Notes under the pieces: generated by a model
Told to the model about the DNA's origin: nothing
What the model saw: the letters and a program-made list of their open reading frames with translations, nothing else
Databases searched by the model: none
Assembly: GCA_019843655.1 (NCBI GenBank)
Contig: JACDQD010000001.1
Coordinates: forward strand, 38,176,392 to 38,240,391
Direction of reading: 5' to 3'
Length of the DNA: 64,000 bases
Source: Lethocerus indicus
Lineage: Eukaryota > Arthropoda > Insecta > Hemiptera > Belostomatidae
Made by a program: the position numbers and the translations under genes
Shown here: positions 11,065 to 21,900 of the stretch, piece after piece
Position numbering within the stretch: the first letter of the stretch is position 1
How the letters are laid out: the number at the start of each line of letters is the position of its first letter

Positions 11065-14042
11065 ATGGACGAGCTGGAAGAGAAGTCGGCCGCCCACCGG
11101 TGCACGAGGATACTCTACTATGCTTGGAAAATATTCACCTGTCTGTTCACCCACGTGATGCTAGTCACCATGGTCGTCGCATACTGCATACTGGGAGCCG
11201 TCACCTTCGAATCGCTCGAGAGGGAAAACGAGATACTCGTGAGTATTCCCCCCTCCAGTCTGTACACATTTGAGTACCCATGAAATTCTCCGGTTTTGGT
11301 GAAACGTCGAGCCGATATTTGTCCTTTTTTGTTTTGAAACCATCCAGAGATACCCGATCAAAAATTCCTCGAATCCATCCTTAACACTCCCCGGCATGTT
11401 TCTAATGGCACAACAATCCATCGTGACCTCTACATGCCTATCCGTTGTACCCCCCACGACGGCTTAAACGCCACTGGCCCAGAGATCTTCTCGGACACTA
11501 ACCGAAACTTGTTAGCCATGAAATTCGAGTCAAAAAGTGCCATCATTGGATGGCTTCTTTTATCGAGTCGGAAAATAAACATATCACGATTGTACTTATA
11601 ACTGTAAGTTGATTGTACAAAGATAGAAGAACATAAACATCCTTTTTTTACCCGGCCAGAAAATCTAACGACCGACCATAAAAGATATACCTCCCGTTTC
11701 GAAAATATTTTTGCCCTTATTCGAAACAGAACAAATCTTTGGAAAAATATCGGAGACGATTCATCGAAAATTCTTTCGGAGCGGGAAAAATCGTTCCAAT
11801 TTAAATATATAAACGGCCAACAAAAATTTCTAGCGATAATTATTCATAATTCGAGCCTGACCCGTCGTTGAAACCTTAAAAATAAGAAAGAGTCGTTCGA
11901 AATAATAGAACGACGCTTTAGTAACCCAGATTAAAATAGTGCACGCGTGCGTTACATAGATGTGAAGTCTGTAATGGCATCGAACCGCGGTGGAACGTGC
12001 CCCCATTATTCGAAATCCTCGTTACGTCGGTGATTCGGAAACCGCGGCGTTACAATTTAAATTAGCGGTATTTTTTTTCTAAAAAGTGATAATGGAGCAG
12101 TTCTTGTATTAGTACAATTATATAAGTGCAAGTATTAGTGACGAACAGCGACTCCAAACGATACCAGTCCGGGCCTCGTTTCCTGCATCATTTATTTCGT
12201 ACTATAAATTCTCATTGCCGATAAGTTCAGTTTTTCTGTTTAAAGAAGGTAAAGACGAAAGTTTTTCCATTTTTTCTGCATTCAAATTTGTTAACGCCAA
12301 TATTTTACTTTTAACTGTTTTATTGTCACGACTATAAAATACAATAAGCGACATTGGTGTCGAGTAGCACTATTAACGAGTAGACAATAACAGAGAAGAA
12401 ACCAACTGGCTTTCCCCCTTTTTTTAAATTTTATTTATTCCTTTTTCGGTTATGTTTAGATTATGTAGCCCCTTTATGAAATTAAGGTTAAATTAACTTT
12501 TTGTTCTCTAAAATTATAATAACAATGCATCGATTAGTATAAATGATTAGTATTCGTTACTGTCATGGGTGTATCAATGGAACCAAAAGGTACCCGTTAT
12601 AGGTCTTTTTCCCTGACCTCGTACTTCCCGGTTTGTTTTCTAATGAACATATTATTTCACAAATGCTCCGTGATTCGAATTAAAAAGAAAACTATCTAAG
12701 TAACGCCGTAACTGAAACTCTATAGCACGGCGCGGAGAACGATTCAATAATTAATTCGACGATATTTGAACTAAATCAACGAGTACTTCGATTTAATTCT
12801 TTGTGGTAATTAAGGACCGTACAAAGAACGTTGTGAGGACTTCCGGCATATTACGAAGTATTTCAATTTACTACCACAATAAAAACTTTTATACCAATTT
12901 ATACCATTTTGTACATATCCAATATATATTTGGACTTGTAATTGTTGAAGTATCAACAAAACAACCTTGTTTTTTATTCTCCGACTAACAAATCTTATCT
13001 TCCGCGATTACTATTTCGATTTGCACACTCTCATAATTACGCAAAAGGTTTCTTCCCCTGTTATTTTCCTACCATGTAACTTCTCTTTCGATTTCCAAAA
13101 TTTAAATTAATTTCGTAGATTTGGGTCACGCTAGTTCCTTGCTGTTTTACGATATTTTTTTAAATTCGTTATTCGTAAAATAGTAAACGTTATATAGGAG
13201 ACCGACGATACTCTAAACGTTGCCGTCGGTAGCACGTTCCCAATCGGCCTCCAGTTATTCAAAATCACTCGGTAAATAAGCAAATATCCGATATTTAATG
13301 CCATGAAACCAGATTTTTTAAAATTTTTTAATTCATTAAAAGGCCAAACAATGTCAAAGTAAATTAAAAATGATTAGAGAGCATAGATTATAGAAATGTA
13401 CTAATTTAAGAAATAGAAAGTAAACTGTAATTATTGCATTTTGTACACTTGAAAGCTGCATCGTTTCTCCGGGCTCCAAAGTACCGCGATATCCTTTCTC
13501 ACCATTTTCCCTCCCGCTGTTTATTCCGCTTATGGTGAATATTCAAAAGGCGTTCTGTTTCGAAAACCGGTACAGGTTAAAACCAACATAACCTACATGC
13601 GTAACAACGTGACTGAGGATCTGTGGAGTTTCACGAAGGAGATGTCCGTGCTGCACCAGGAGAACTGGACGAAGAACGCGATTACAAGGATAAAGCTGTT
13701 CGAAAACGACCTGGTGCTGGCAATGAGGAAGGGAGGTTGGGACGGTTCGGAGGAAATCGACGCACTCCAGTGGACCTTCGCCGGTGCCCTATTCTATTCC
13801 ATTATCGTCATCACCACTATAGGTACTATATTAGTGTCCCAGTCTTCACTAAATTATCATTTTAATTACTAGATATTTCCTTACCATCACGTAGGGGCTG
13901 GAGCAGGAGTACCATCGATGGGTGGAATGGGTCTACGTCAAAAGAACACTAGTGTCACGTGTCATGTCACAAAATATAATTTTAAAAATTGCAATCGTGG
14001 CTTAAAAAAATAATAAAAAGTATTACACACACACACACACAT

Positions 14043-14091
<49 letters not shown>

Positions 14092-17000
14092 TCTGTTAAA
14101 CGATAATTTACTCGATCTTCTCGCTCAGGTACATCATTAAGTGACACAAGTAAAAGAAATAACTGAAACTTTTAATAACAAACTAACCTTCAGACACCTA
14201 GACGGTGTGTTGTTAGTCTAACAAACCATAAGTACAACCGAGCAGAAGATGTCAGTATGGTGGTGAGTCACTCTCTCTAGTACGTGGGATGCGTGGGGGC
14301 ATCCCGTATGCAGGGTTGTTTTTTTTTTAGATCGGTAAGGATTTCGTTAAGCGATATTGTCTATTTTATTTCTTGGATTATCGGGTAGTTGTATTTACCG
14401 TAGTTCTCTCAGTCTTCCGTCTCCTAACGCCCGTTCGGTATTTCGCCAGCCTGGTTATCCGCTCCGGCCACGAAGAAAAAACATAAACACAGGGTAAAAA
14501 ACATAAATATAGGGTAGAGAAAAGGCAAAGAACACGGTCGGGATTATGGAGATATTCCAGAACAAACGAAAGAACGTGATCATTGTGAAAATAAACTGAT
14601 GATGTAACTTGAGAAAGAAACTTGGTACCTACATCCACCCAATAATCCAGAAAAGCCGTTTAACGAAATCCCTACAGATTTTTCTATATTAATCAGACAA
14701 TTCATCATGACCTCAACATGGTGACAGTTGATGAAGTTGCAAAATCCCGGTTCCTTAATTTCTATTCCCGCCTTACTCCTCATCCTTAATTTGCACGTAC
14801 AGTCTCTCTCCTCCATCACCCGTCCATTATCCCCTCTCCTCCCGTGGCTTAAACGCTCCTGGCCAAGAGATCTACTCGACAGTAGCCGAGACTTGTTAGT
14901 CATTGACAAAAGTGCCATCACCGGGGTGGTTTCTTTTATCACGTCAATCGAGTCAGAAATGAACAGCGTAATTGTACGTATACCTGTAAGGTTGATTGTA
15001 CAAAAATAAAGGGGCAAACAATATCTATCTCTCTCCATCTATATATATCTATCTATATATATATATATATAAACAGACACACACACGACAAACAAAACAA
15101 CCTCCACTGTACAAGTTAAGTGACCATGCAGACAGGACGCCCCACAAGCATCTCATGTGCCAGAATGACTCACCCCGAACTGATGACAGACACGGCTACT
15201 AAAGACGAGTGGCCGAAACCGGGCTAAACAAAATTAACCGATAACTCCTCTAAGGAAGAATGTCCGGTCGATCGATCTATAATTTATTTGTTCTTGTTAC
15301 TCAGTTCTCCTTTACAGGTTACGGTCACATAGCACCGAAAACTCATCTGGGCAAGGTGACGACGATATTCTACGCGATAGTCGGCATACCCCTGATGCTG
15401 TTGTGCCTTTCGAACATAGGCGACATAATGGCTCACTCGTTTCGATTCCTCTACTGGAGAATCTGCTGTTACGCCTGTACAAGGGAGCCGAAAAGGAACC
15501 CCTCGACCAGACGCCGACCCAAGAGCATACGGTCTTCCACCAACGGGTCCGTTCCCATCAATTAAGCCATCGAAAGCGGCGTGAGTTATATTTAACTCAC
15601 GCCGTTGGGTCGAGAGGTTGCGTTAAATAAATACAACTTCAACCTTGGTCCGGAAACGTTATTGTCGCTTTTGAAGAAAAATAGTATAGTATATTAGTAT
15701 AAATAAATAAATAGTATAGTAGTAAATACCTATAGTATATTTAAATATTTTTAAAATATTTTCGAATCTAGCGCATATTCGAAACAAACAAGGCCTCCAT
15801 TATAACGTCATAACGACTACGAAAGAGATATAGTCTCTAGAATGGTATACTCAGAACTCTCCTCCCCCACCCCTGAACGGGTGTCTTGAATTAACTTGAA
15901 TACTCATTTCTCAGGGGACGTCACTCGTCGAGATCGAGGACGGCGTCATTCAGGGTCTCGGGCAGGAACTCCCAGAGATCGGGAGACAGCGCCATCGGCC
16001 TGTCCGAAGGGTTGTCCGCCATTCAATCAGTCGCCGATACCGAGTCAAGGTAATTTTATTAGAAAAGTACCATGGCTAGACCAAAAGTGAATGCTTTCTC
16101 TACGGGGCGAAGTAAAAAAACAAAAGAAAGAATCCAAACTTCTGTCGCTAATACGCATGATGTTGGAAGAAGGTTGAAACGATAAAAAAAAGACTCATTT
16201 CATAGAACTTTTTGGCTAACCGCACAAACAATTTATATCCAGATATTATGCATCGGGAAATAAAGAAGAGGAAAACAGCGTCTACAGACAGAATTCAGCC
16301 TATCACAGTGAATCGGACAGCGTCCCGAGAAAGTACAATCAAAACAATATTAAATCGGAAGGTATAATTTCAGTTATCATTCGTAATTTTAGTGGTCATT
16401 TTTATAAAATTTGCTTCGATTTCTTCGCGTACACGGCATATTTTTCCGTCGGTACTGGCCCATTCGAAATATATGAAGGATTTCAAACCGTAAATCGGGT
16501 AGGTTGAAAAACACGTCCTTGAGAGCCTTTGATTGCTTACTAGAAGAATCCCAAAAATTGATGCTAATTTTCTTGCGAGACGATTATATATAACGTCTTA
16601 GGTTATAATACATTTTGAAACAATAAATATAAGTTAAAAAATGTCTTAACTTGCACAGGAGGAGTGGACGTCCATCCCAGCGACACGCCGGTCTTATTCA
16701 ACAAATACGCTATCGATCCTGAAGAATTCTATAAAGGTAAAGATAACATTTACCTCAGTGAAAAGTGTTTGAAACTGTTCGAGAAAGGAAATGATTGCGA
16801 CAATCTACTAACTTGTAGCTCATTCCATTAGCAGGATAGCCAGGGAGCTTTTCAGCTCCCTTTTGGTGTGAATGGCAGTGGCATTAGCTTTTAAATGTTT
16901 GTGCCACAAATTGAGCAAAACTCAATAATAATCCTTTCTCAGAATTTTTCAATGTGGTTACAAGATAAACAGTTTGGGTATTGTAAACTGGGCACAATTC

Positions 17001-18261
17001 TGCATCTTTCGATATAAAAAATCTTTCTTTCTGCTTGTTTGTTGTTCCTTTTCTTTCATATAGTGCAAGCAGCTTTCTTTCAATTTAATCACAAACAAAA
17101 ACTGCTGGTGTTTCAATTAACTGAATGAAATTTATTACAGGTAGGAACAGAAATGTCCCTGTTCTACAGCACAGTCAATTATTACGGGAGGATTCAGTGC
17201 TGTCAGTTTCATCTGCAAATGGAAATGGGAAATGGTCAAAACGAAATACTTTGAATGTCGAGTCAAACCCACATTCCATCTCTCCTAGACAAAAGGGCTC
17301 TGAATATTCCGGTAACCTAATTTTGGAAACTACTTTTAAATCTAATTCAATTGAATCAAGGTACCCTCGATCAAGCTCCTGACATTTTGCACAATACAGT
17401 AAAATGTTTATCCGAGAAATAATATAACGAACAATAATTAAAAAGTTATTATTGGCAGTCATCACTGCCAATTTTCCCAATTAAGAACACCCAATATTCT
17501 ACAACTTAAAGGAGGATATCTTTGAACATTTGTTAGATAACAATGAGGTATTTCAATCATAAAATACAAAGGGAAATACATTTTTTGTTTTGTAATTTAT
17601 TTTTGGGTGGCAATTAAGTTTTTAATGTTATGTGAAAGGGAAATTGTGCTATAAGCCATGTATGCAACTGAAAGGGACCAGTTGTGATTTACACACCAAG
17701 GTTTTTCAAGCATTTCAAATAAAACCATCTTTAATTTTTTTTTAAAATTGTATAGGGAGGCGAACTCATGATAGTTCACCTATGACACCAAGCCCAAGGA
17801 TAATGAGCCCAATGGGCTTTATAGTTCCACGTCAGGCCTCGACCAAAAGCAGCGATTATTACAATTCCAGCTATTCAGACTACGGTGACGAAATGTCAAA
17901 CCAAACGAAACCAGTCCCGATTTGGCTGTGCGTCTTTCTTGTGGTTAGCTACATAATCGGTGGGGCGTTCCTATTCTCCGACTGGGAGGACTGGGGCTAC
18001 GCTGACTCCGCCTATTTCTGTTTCATCACGCTCACAACGATCGGTTTTGGCGACTTCGTGCCAGCCCAGAGGGTCAACAAGAAAAATGGAGAAATGAGCA
18101 TCGCCTTGTGTTCCCTCTATCTACTGTTCGGGATAGCGCTTTTGGCGATGAGTTTCAATCTTGTACAAGAGGAGGTTATAACCAACGTTAAAGCAGTGGC
18201 GAGGCATTTGGGAATAATCAAAGACAACACCATTGAAAATAATCCAGAATACGGAGAATAA
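11065..18261 (+). CDS. Two-pore-domain (K2P) potassium channel
   Basis: Eight exons: 11065-11238, 13576-13822, 15318-15546, 15915-16049, 16243-16361, 16659-16736, 17141-17311 and 17756-18261. They sum to 1659 bases and 552 residues. Layout: TM1 (about 21-50); extracellular cap with three N-glycosylation sites (NIT, NVT, NWT); pore 1 T-T-I-G-Y-G (GYG at 141-143); TM2 with YAIVGIPLMLL; a long Ser/Arg-rich cytosolic loop (about 185-435, exons 3-8); TM3; pore 2 T-T-I-G-F-G-D (GFG at 481-483); TM4 and a short C-tail. GYG plus GFG and the GIPL motif are diagnostic of K2P leak channels, which set resting membrane potential. Subfamily is unsure (TWIK/KCNK18-like is my best guess). All joins are phase-consistent. 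The weak point is the exon 3 donor: GTCCGT at 15547 restores the frame, while a stronger GTGAGT at 15581 lies past an in-frame TAA. Likely poly(A) signal AATAAA at 18488-18493. Confidence 0.93.
11239..13575 (+). other. K2P intron 1
   Basis: Intron of 2.3 kb with donor GTGAGT and acceptor TACAG. It carries one copy (about 11405-11640) of a repeat that recurs in intron 2. Nothing else recognisable. Confidence 0.6.
11405..11640. repeat. Dispersed repeat, copy 1 (K2P intron 1)
   Basis: This segment matches 14690-15010 in the next intron over about 230 bases with indels. Shared landmarks are GGCTTAAACGC, AGAGATCT, GAAACTTGTTAG/GAGACTTGTTAG, AAAAGTGCCATCA and TTGATTGTACAAA. It has no intact ORF and no recognised protein. 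It is a degraded mobile element or a local duplication; I cannot say which family. Confidence 0.65.
14025..14087. repeat. Compound (CA)n(TA)n microsatellite
   Basis: CA run with one interruption at 14041 (AT), followed directly by a TA run, in K2P intron 2. Confidence 0.95.
14690..15010. repeat. Dispersed repeat, copy 2 (K2P intron 2)
   Basis: Longer partner of the 11405-11640 copy, with an extra C/T-rich segment of about 80 bases near 14750-14830. The opposite-strand open frame (14580-15038) is 152 codons, but it is not shared as an open frame in the other copy, so I do not call it a gene. Confidence 0.65.
15100..15235. mobile_element. Foldback family, partial copy in K2P intron 2
   Basis: It matches the right arm of the complete copy and the 47.2-kb copy: CCACTGTACAAGT, GACGCCCCACAAGCATCTC, ATGTGCCAGAATGACTCA, GGCCGAAACCGGGCTAA. 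Confidence 0.7.
15577..15604 (+). promoter_or_regulatory. Perfect 12-bp hairpin enclosing a GTGAGT splice donor
   Basis: Arms 15577-15588 and 15593-15604 are exactly complementary around the loop TATT. The arm CGGCGTGAGTTA contains GTGAGT at 15581-15586, a strong donor. The in-frame stop TAA ending an extended exon 3 is at 15563-15565, 15 bases before the donor. RNA pairing here would hide this donor and favour the upstream weaker one. The regulatory role is inference. Confidence 0.5.
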
Positions 18262-18937
18262 GATACAAAAAATTGATTCGCGATTCTTAGAATTCGTAAC
18301 TTACAGCTAAAATGTTATTCCCATTTAACACACTATAAAAATGACATTTCCATCTCAATAATACGTTACTGGAGGTAATGATGCCTTGACGAAGGCCTAA
18401 TGAATTATAAAAACTAATTCTATTTATAATAATTTACAATTTTTACAATCTTACAATACATAAATACATACATACATACAAAGTCAAAATAAAAGTAAAT
18501 TTCAGTAACTTGTATGTAATTTAAGCATTTAAGAGCTCATACATAATAATAATAATACACTTAAAAGTTTTGGCTTAAGATATATTCCTAAATCAGTTCT
18601 ATAACAGCCAGTCAATGGCTCATCATATCACAATGTTGAATTATTACTTTTTTTTAAATATATAACAATATGTTACAACTAATCGTCAATAAGAAAGTTT
18701 CCTCTTGCAATACATTATAACAGAATACAAATGGCATGATCAAAATTGTAACAAATGTTTTTCATTTTATTTGTACTAGTGTCTGATATTTTAAAAAAAT
18801 GTTAACAAGACTCGATAGGTAACATTACAAAAGTATAAATATCCATTAAATTCTGAACTACAAATTGTATATAATCAATCACATGAAGCAAATTATAACT
18901 TTAAAAATAATCAAACCAAAAAACATCGATTAATAGA
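18262..18937. other. Tail-to-tail 3' region of K2P and Sgt
   Basis: The two stop codons face each other across 676 bases. AATAAA at 18488-18493 (plus) and its complement at 18766-18771 (minus, for Sgt) are candidate poly(A) signals. They do not overlap, so the 3' UTRs may be separate. No gene seen between. Confidence 0.6.
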
Positions 18938-21900
18938 TTATCCTTGTTTGTCTGACTGGTTAGGGGGATGATGATCAGTGTTTTGATTGCTGGAATTGGG
19001 TGCTTGGGTGCTTGTGTCACCTCCAGTTCCCAGTGTTGCGCGTAACTGATCAACAAGGCCAGGGTGTTCAGCCTGTATTTGTTGAGCCAGTTGTTGGCCA
19101 CTAAATTTGAAACAAAAAAAATAAAAGAATGTAAAGAGAAGAAAAACCATAGCGCTTTTAGTAATTTACATAAAATACAAGAAAAATGTTCATTCCTCCA
19201 TTAAGAAAAATGTAAATAGTCCCTTTCTATATAAATTAGCCACTAGAATGAATAAAAAAAGTGGTATATTTCCAGTTTTGAAAAATGTGGTTCCTTATTT
19301 TGAAAGGCTCTTATGTTTCCTTATATTTAGTGTTAACTGAATTTTACTTCTATGTAATAAATAAAATTCCATGTTTTTTTTAACGACTCATACTTTTATA
19401 CTTTCAACACTAGGGTTACGCCATGCATTTTGAATTTCAGTGGGAAAATTACAAAACCGGTTGGATTTTTTTTACCACCTGTGCTGCCTTTCATGCATTC
19501 AAAGTTTATTTTCTTCTAAAGTTTTGTAATTTTGATATTCTCTACGCGGTACACATCTATCTATTAGACGCATACCTCTAATTGACACAAGAACATCCGT
19601 AAACCTAGTGTTAAATATGTAATTCCACATTTTTTCTTTTTTACTCCTATATTCCAATACTCCTAAATATATGACAAAAATAATGCAAGAATTAGCACAA
19701 TGTAATAGATTTCATTACAAATGGAATACACACACATAATAATTATATTTAACAACATATAATTATATTTAATAATTATATGAACCTAGAAAAGAAAGCA
19801 TATTTTAGGACTTTAATTTATACCTTCTGTAAAACTATAGATATAGACTTATGTTAATGTCTACCTGGAACTCAATTATGAAACTTACTCTGAACATTCC
19901 ATTAACTGTTAGTTTAAATGTATAAAATACCTCTGATATTACCCTGCACAGGTAAACGACATAGCTCAACTTATTATATGATCCCAGCAATTAACTATGA
20001 GAAGGTAAACAAGGGTTCATTCAGGACTTAACTGAATTAAGATGGTATTAAAAAAAATGAATATTAGATTAACAAAATAATGATTAGAACCCCACAACAT
20101 TCATGTAGAAAACAGTGCATTTTTAATGTCATACACCAGCCCCATAAATGTTACCTAGATGAAAAGAATAATTAGAACCCTCCAAAACATTATTCATTAT
20201 TGGTTAAAAAAGGATTAATTACAGTGTGGATTAGAAATAATATACACAAAATAAACATCTTCATTTCATATAAATAAACAATTAACAAGAAATCGACCAG
20301 CAATAAATATATATGTGAAATAACTTTCAAATTTAAATTCTCACACAAAAAACTCAAGAAAAAACAACCGACGACAGAAAGCCAAAGAATATACCAGAAA
20401 CTACCCATACCAGCTTCATCCACCAAGCAAAGTGAGATTCAAGTCTTTTGCACGCCATGCTAAAAGTTGGACTTGCAAGAGCAATATACAAAACAAACGA
20501 TGTAGCCTCTAAAAAGAATGTGAGCAGAAATATATTAGAGGAATCCGATGAATGCGGATATTTTGAAATAAAAAGGCAGTTGTGTACGCTTAATAAACAT
20601 ATTACAGGAAAGTGCGTATACCAAAAGACATAACAATACAGATAAGATTATTCGCCAACAAGCTTTCAGTCCGCTTCGTAAAATTGCTTGATGCAATACT
20701 ATATGACAGGTTTAATTGAGAAAGAATCAGCATTTTCAAGTACTGTATGGGACCATAATAGAAATGTAATCTCAGTGGACCTGAAAATCTACTCTTGCAA
20801 CTTTTTATAACAACTTACGCATGAATAAGGGCATCCATCCTTCCACCGCTCTCTTGGCCTAATCCACCAGTCATAATAGAACTCATCCTACGAAATTACA
20901 AAATAAAATCAATAAAAATTATACGAATACTATTATATAAGGCCTAAAATAGTATTAGGAGTGTCCGTGTGTTATCATAGGTCCTGTGCTAGACCGGTTT
21001 CAGCTTCTCACCCATTGTCTGTAGCTTTCTATCGGTTAAAATGTGAAGCAAACAAAATGTCGCCAGTTAAATTTTCTACTGACTTGAAAGTATTCATTTT
21101 AAAAATGAATTCGGAGAAATCCACATATATGTGTAAAATATCTAAACATATTGTCAATCCTGGAGTAATTTGAAAACTAGGTCATACAAACAGGGAAAAT
21201 AGTGTTAACAGGATTCTCTAATATCAATCTAGATATTCAAAACATAAGGTTAAAACAACCTTTAAGGCTATTACAATAGCATTTGATGCAAATAATTAAA
21301 AATTCATTAAACGGATTATTAAATAGTTCACTCTGGAAAAGAAGAAGAGAATGCAGATTACATAGCAAACCAAACAGAATAACAACAGAAATAAAAACGA
21401 GGACAACAATATGAACTTGCTGTGCAACTTGTGAATAGAAGACAAGATCAAGGCAGAATCATTTTATATTCAAAATGAAAATTCAAATATTAATATTACT
21501 TAAATCATCAGAGCAATATTGTAATAATGTGAACCAGCGTATATACTTCCTATCTTTTTATGACAACAAACTGCTGAGACTCATGTAGGGAGACAATTAA
21601 ATAGAAAACAATCTAAAGAAACCGGCATCGACCATATTTCGAACAAAACTTTGAAAACTAAAAAAAAAATATTGTAAGGCTTTTCACATATATATAATTG
21701 ATATTTATTAAAGACAAGTGAATATTTACAAACACTGAAAAAACAACTTTATTAACACAGAAATGAAATATATAGTGTTCAGAGTTCAATATCTATTGGA
21801 ACGTGATTCAAAATTCTATCTAATATAATTATAATACTCACATCGATTGCATGGAAGGATCAGACAACATTTGAGTGGCTATAGTCAAAAGTTGTGGATT

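Larger units (their letters stand above)
13823..15317 (+). other. K2P intron 2
   Basis: Intron of 1.5 kb splitting the first pore codon GYG. It contains a (CA)n(TA)n microsatellite at about 14025-14087, the second copy of the 11.4-kb repeat (14690-15010), a short CTAT/TA-rich tract (15039-15070) and a fragment of the foldback-like family (15100-15235). The acceptor is TTTACAG at 15311-15317. Confidence 0.6.

Noticed and set aside
14580..15038. 152-codon minus-strand open frame in K2P intron 2
   Set aside because: It lies in a degraded repeat whose other copy does not keep the frame open, and no domain is recognised.
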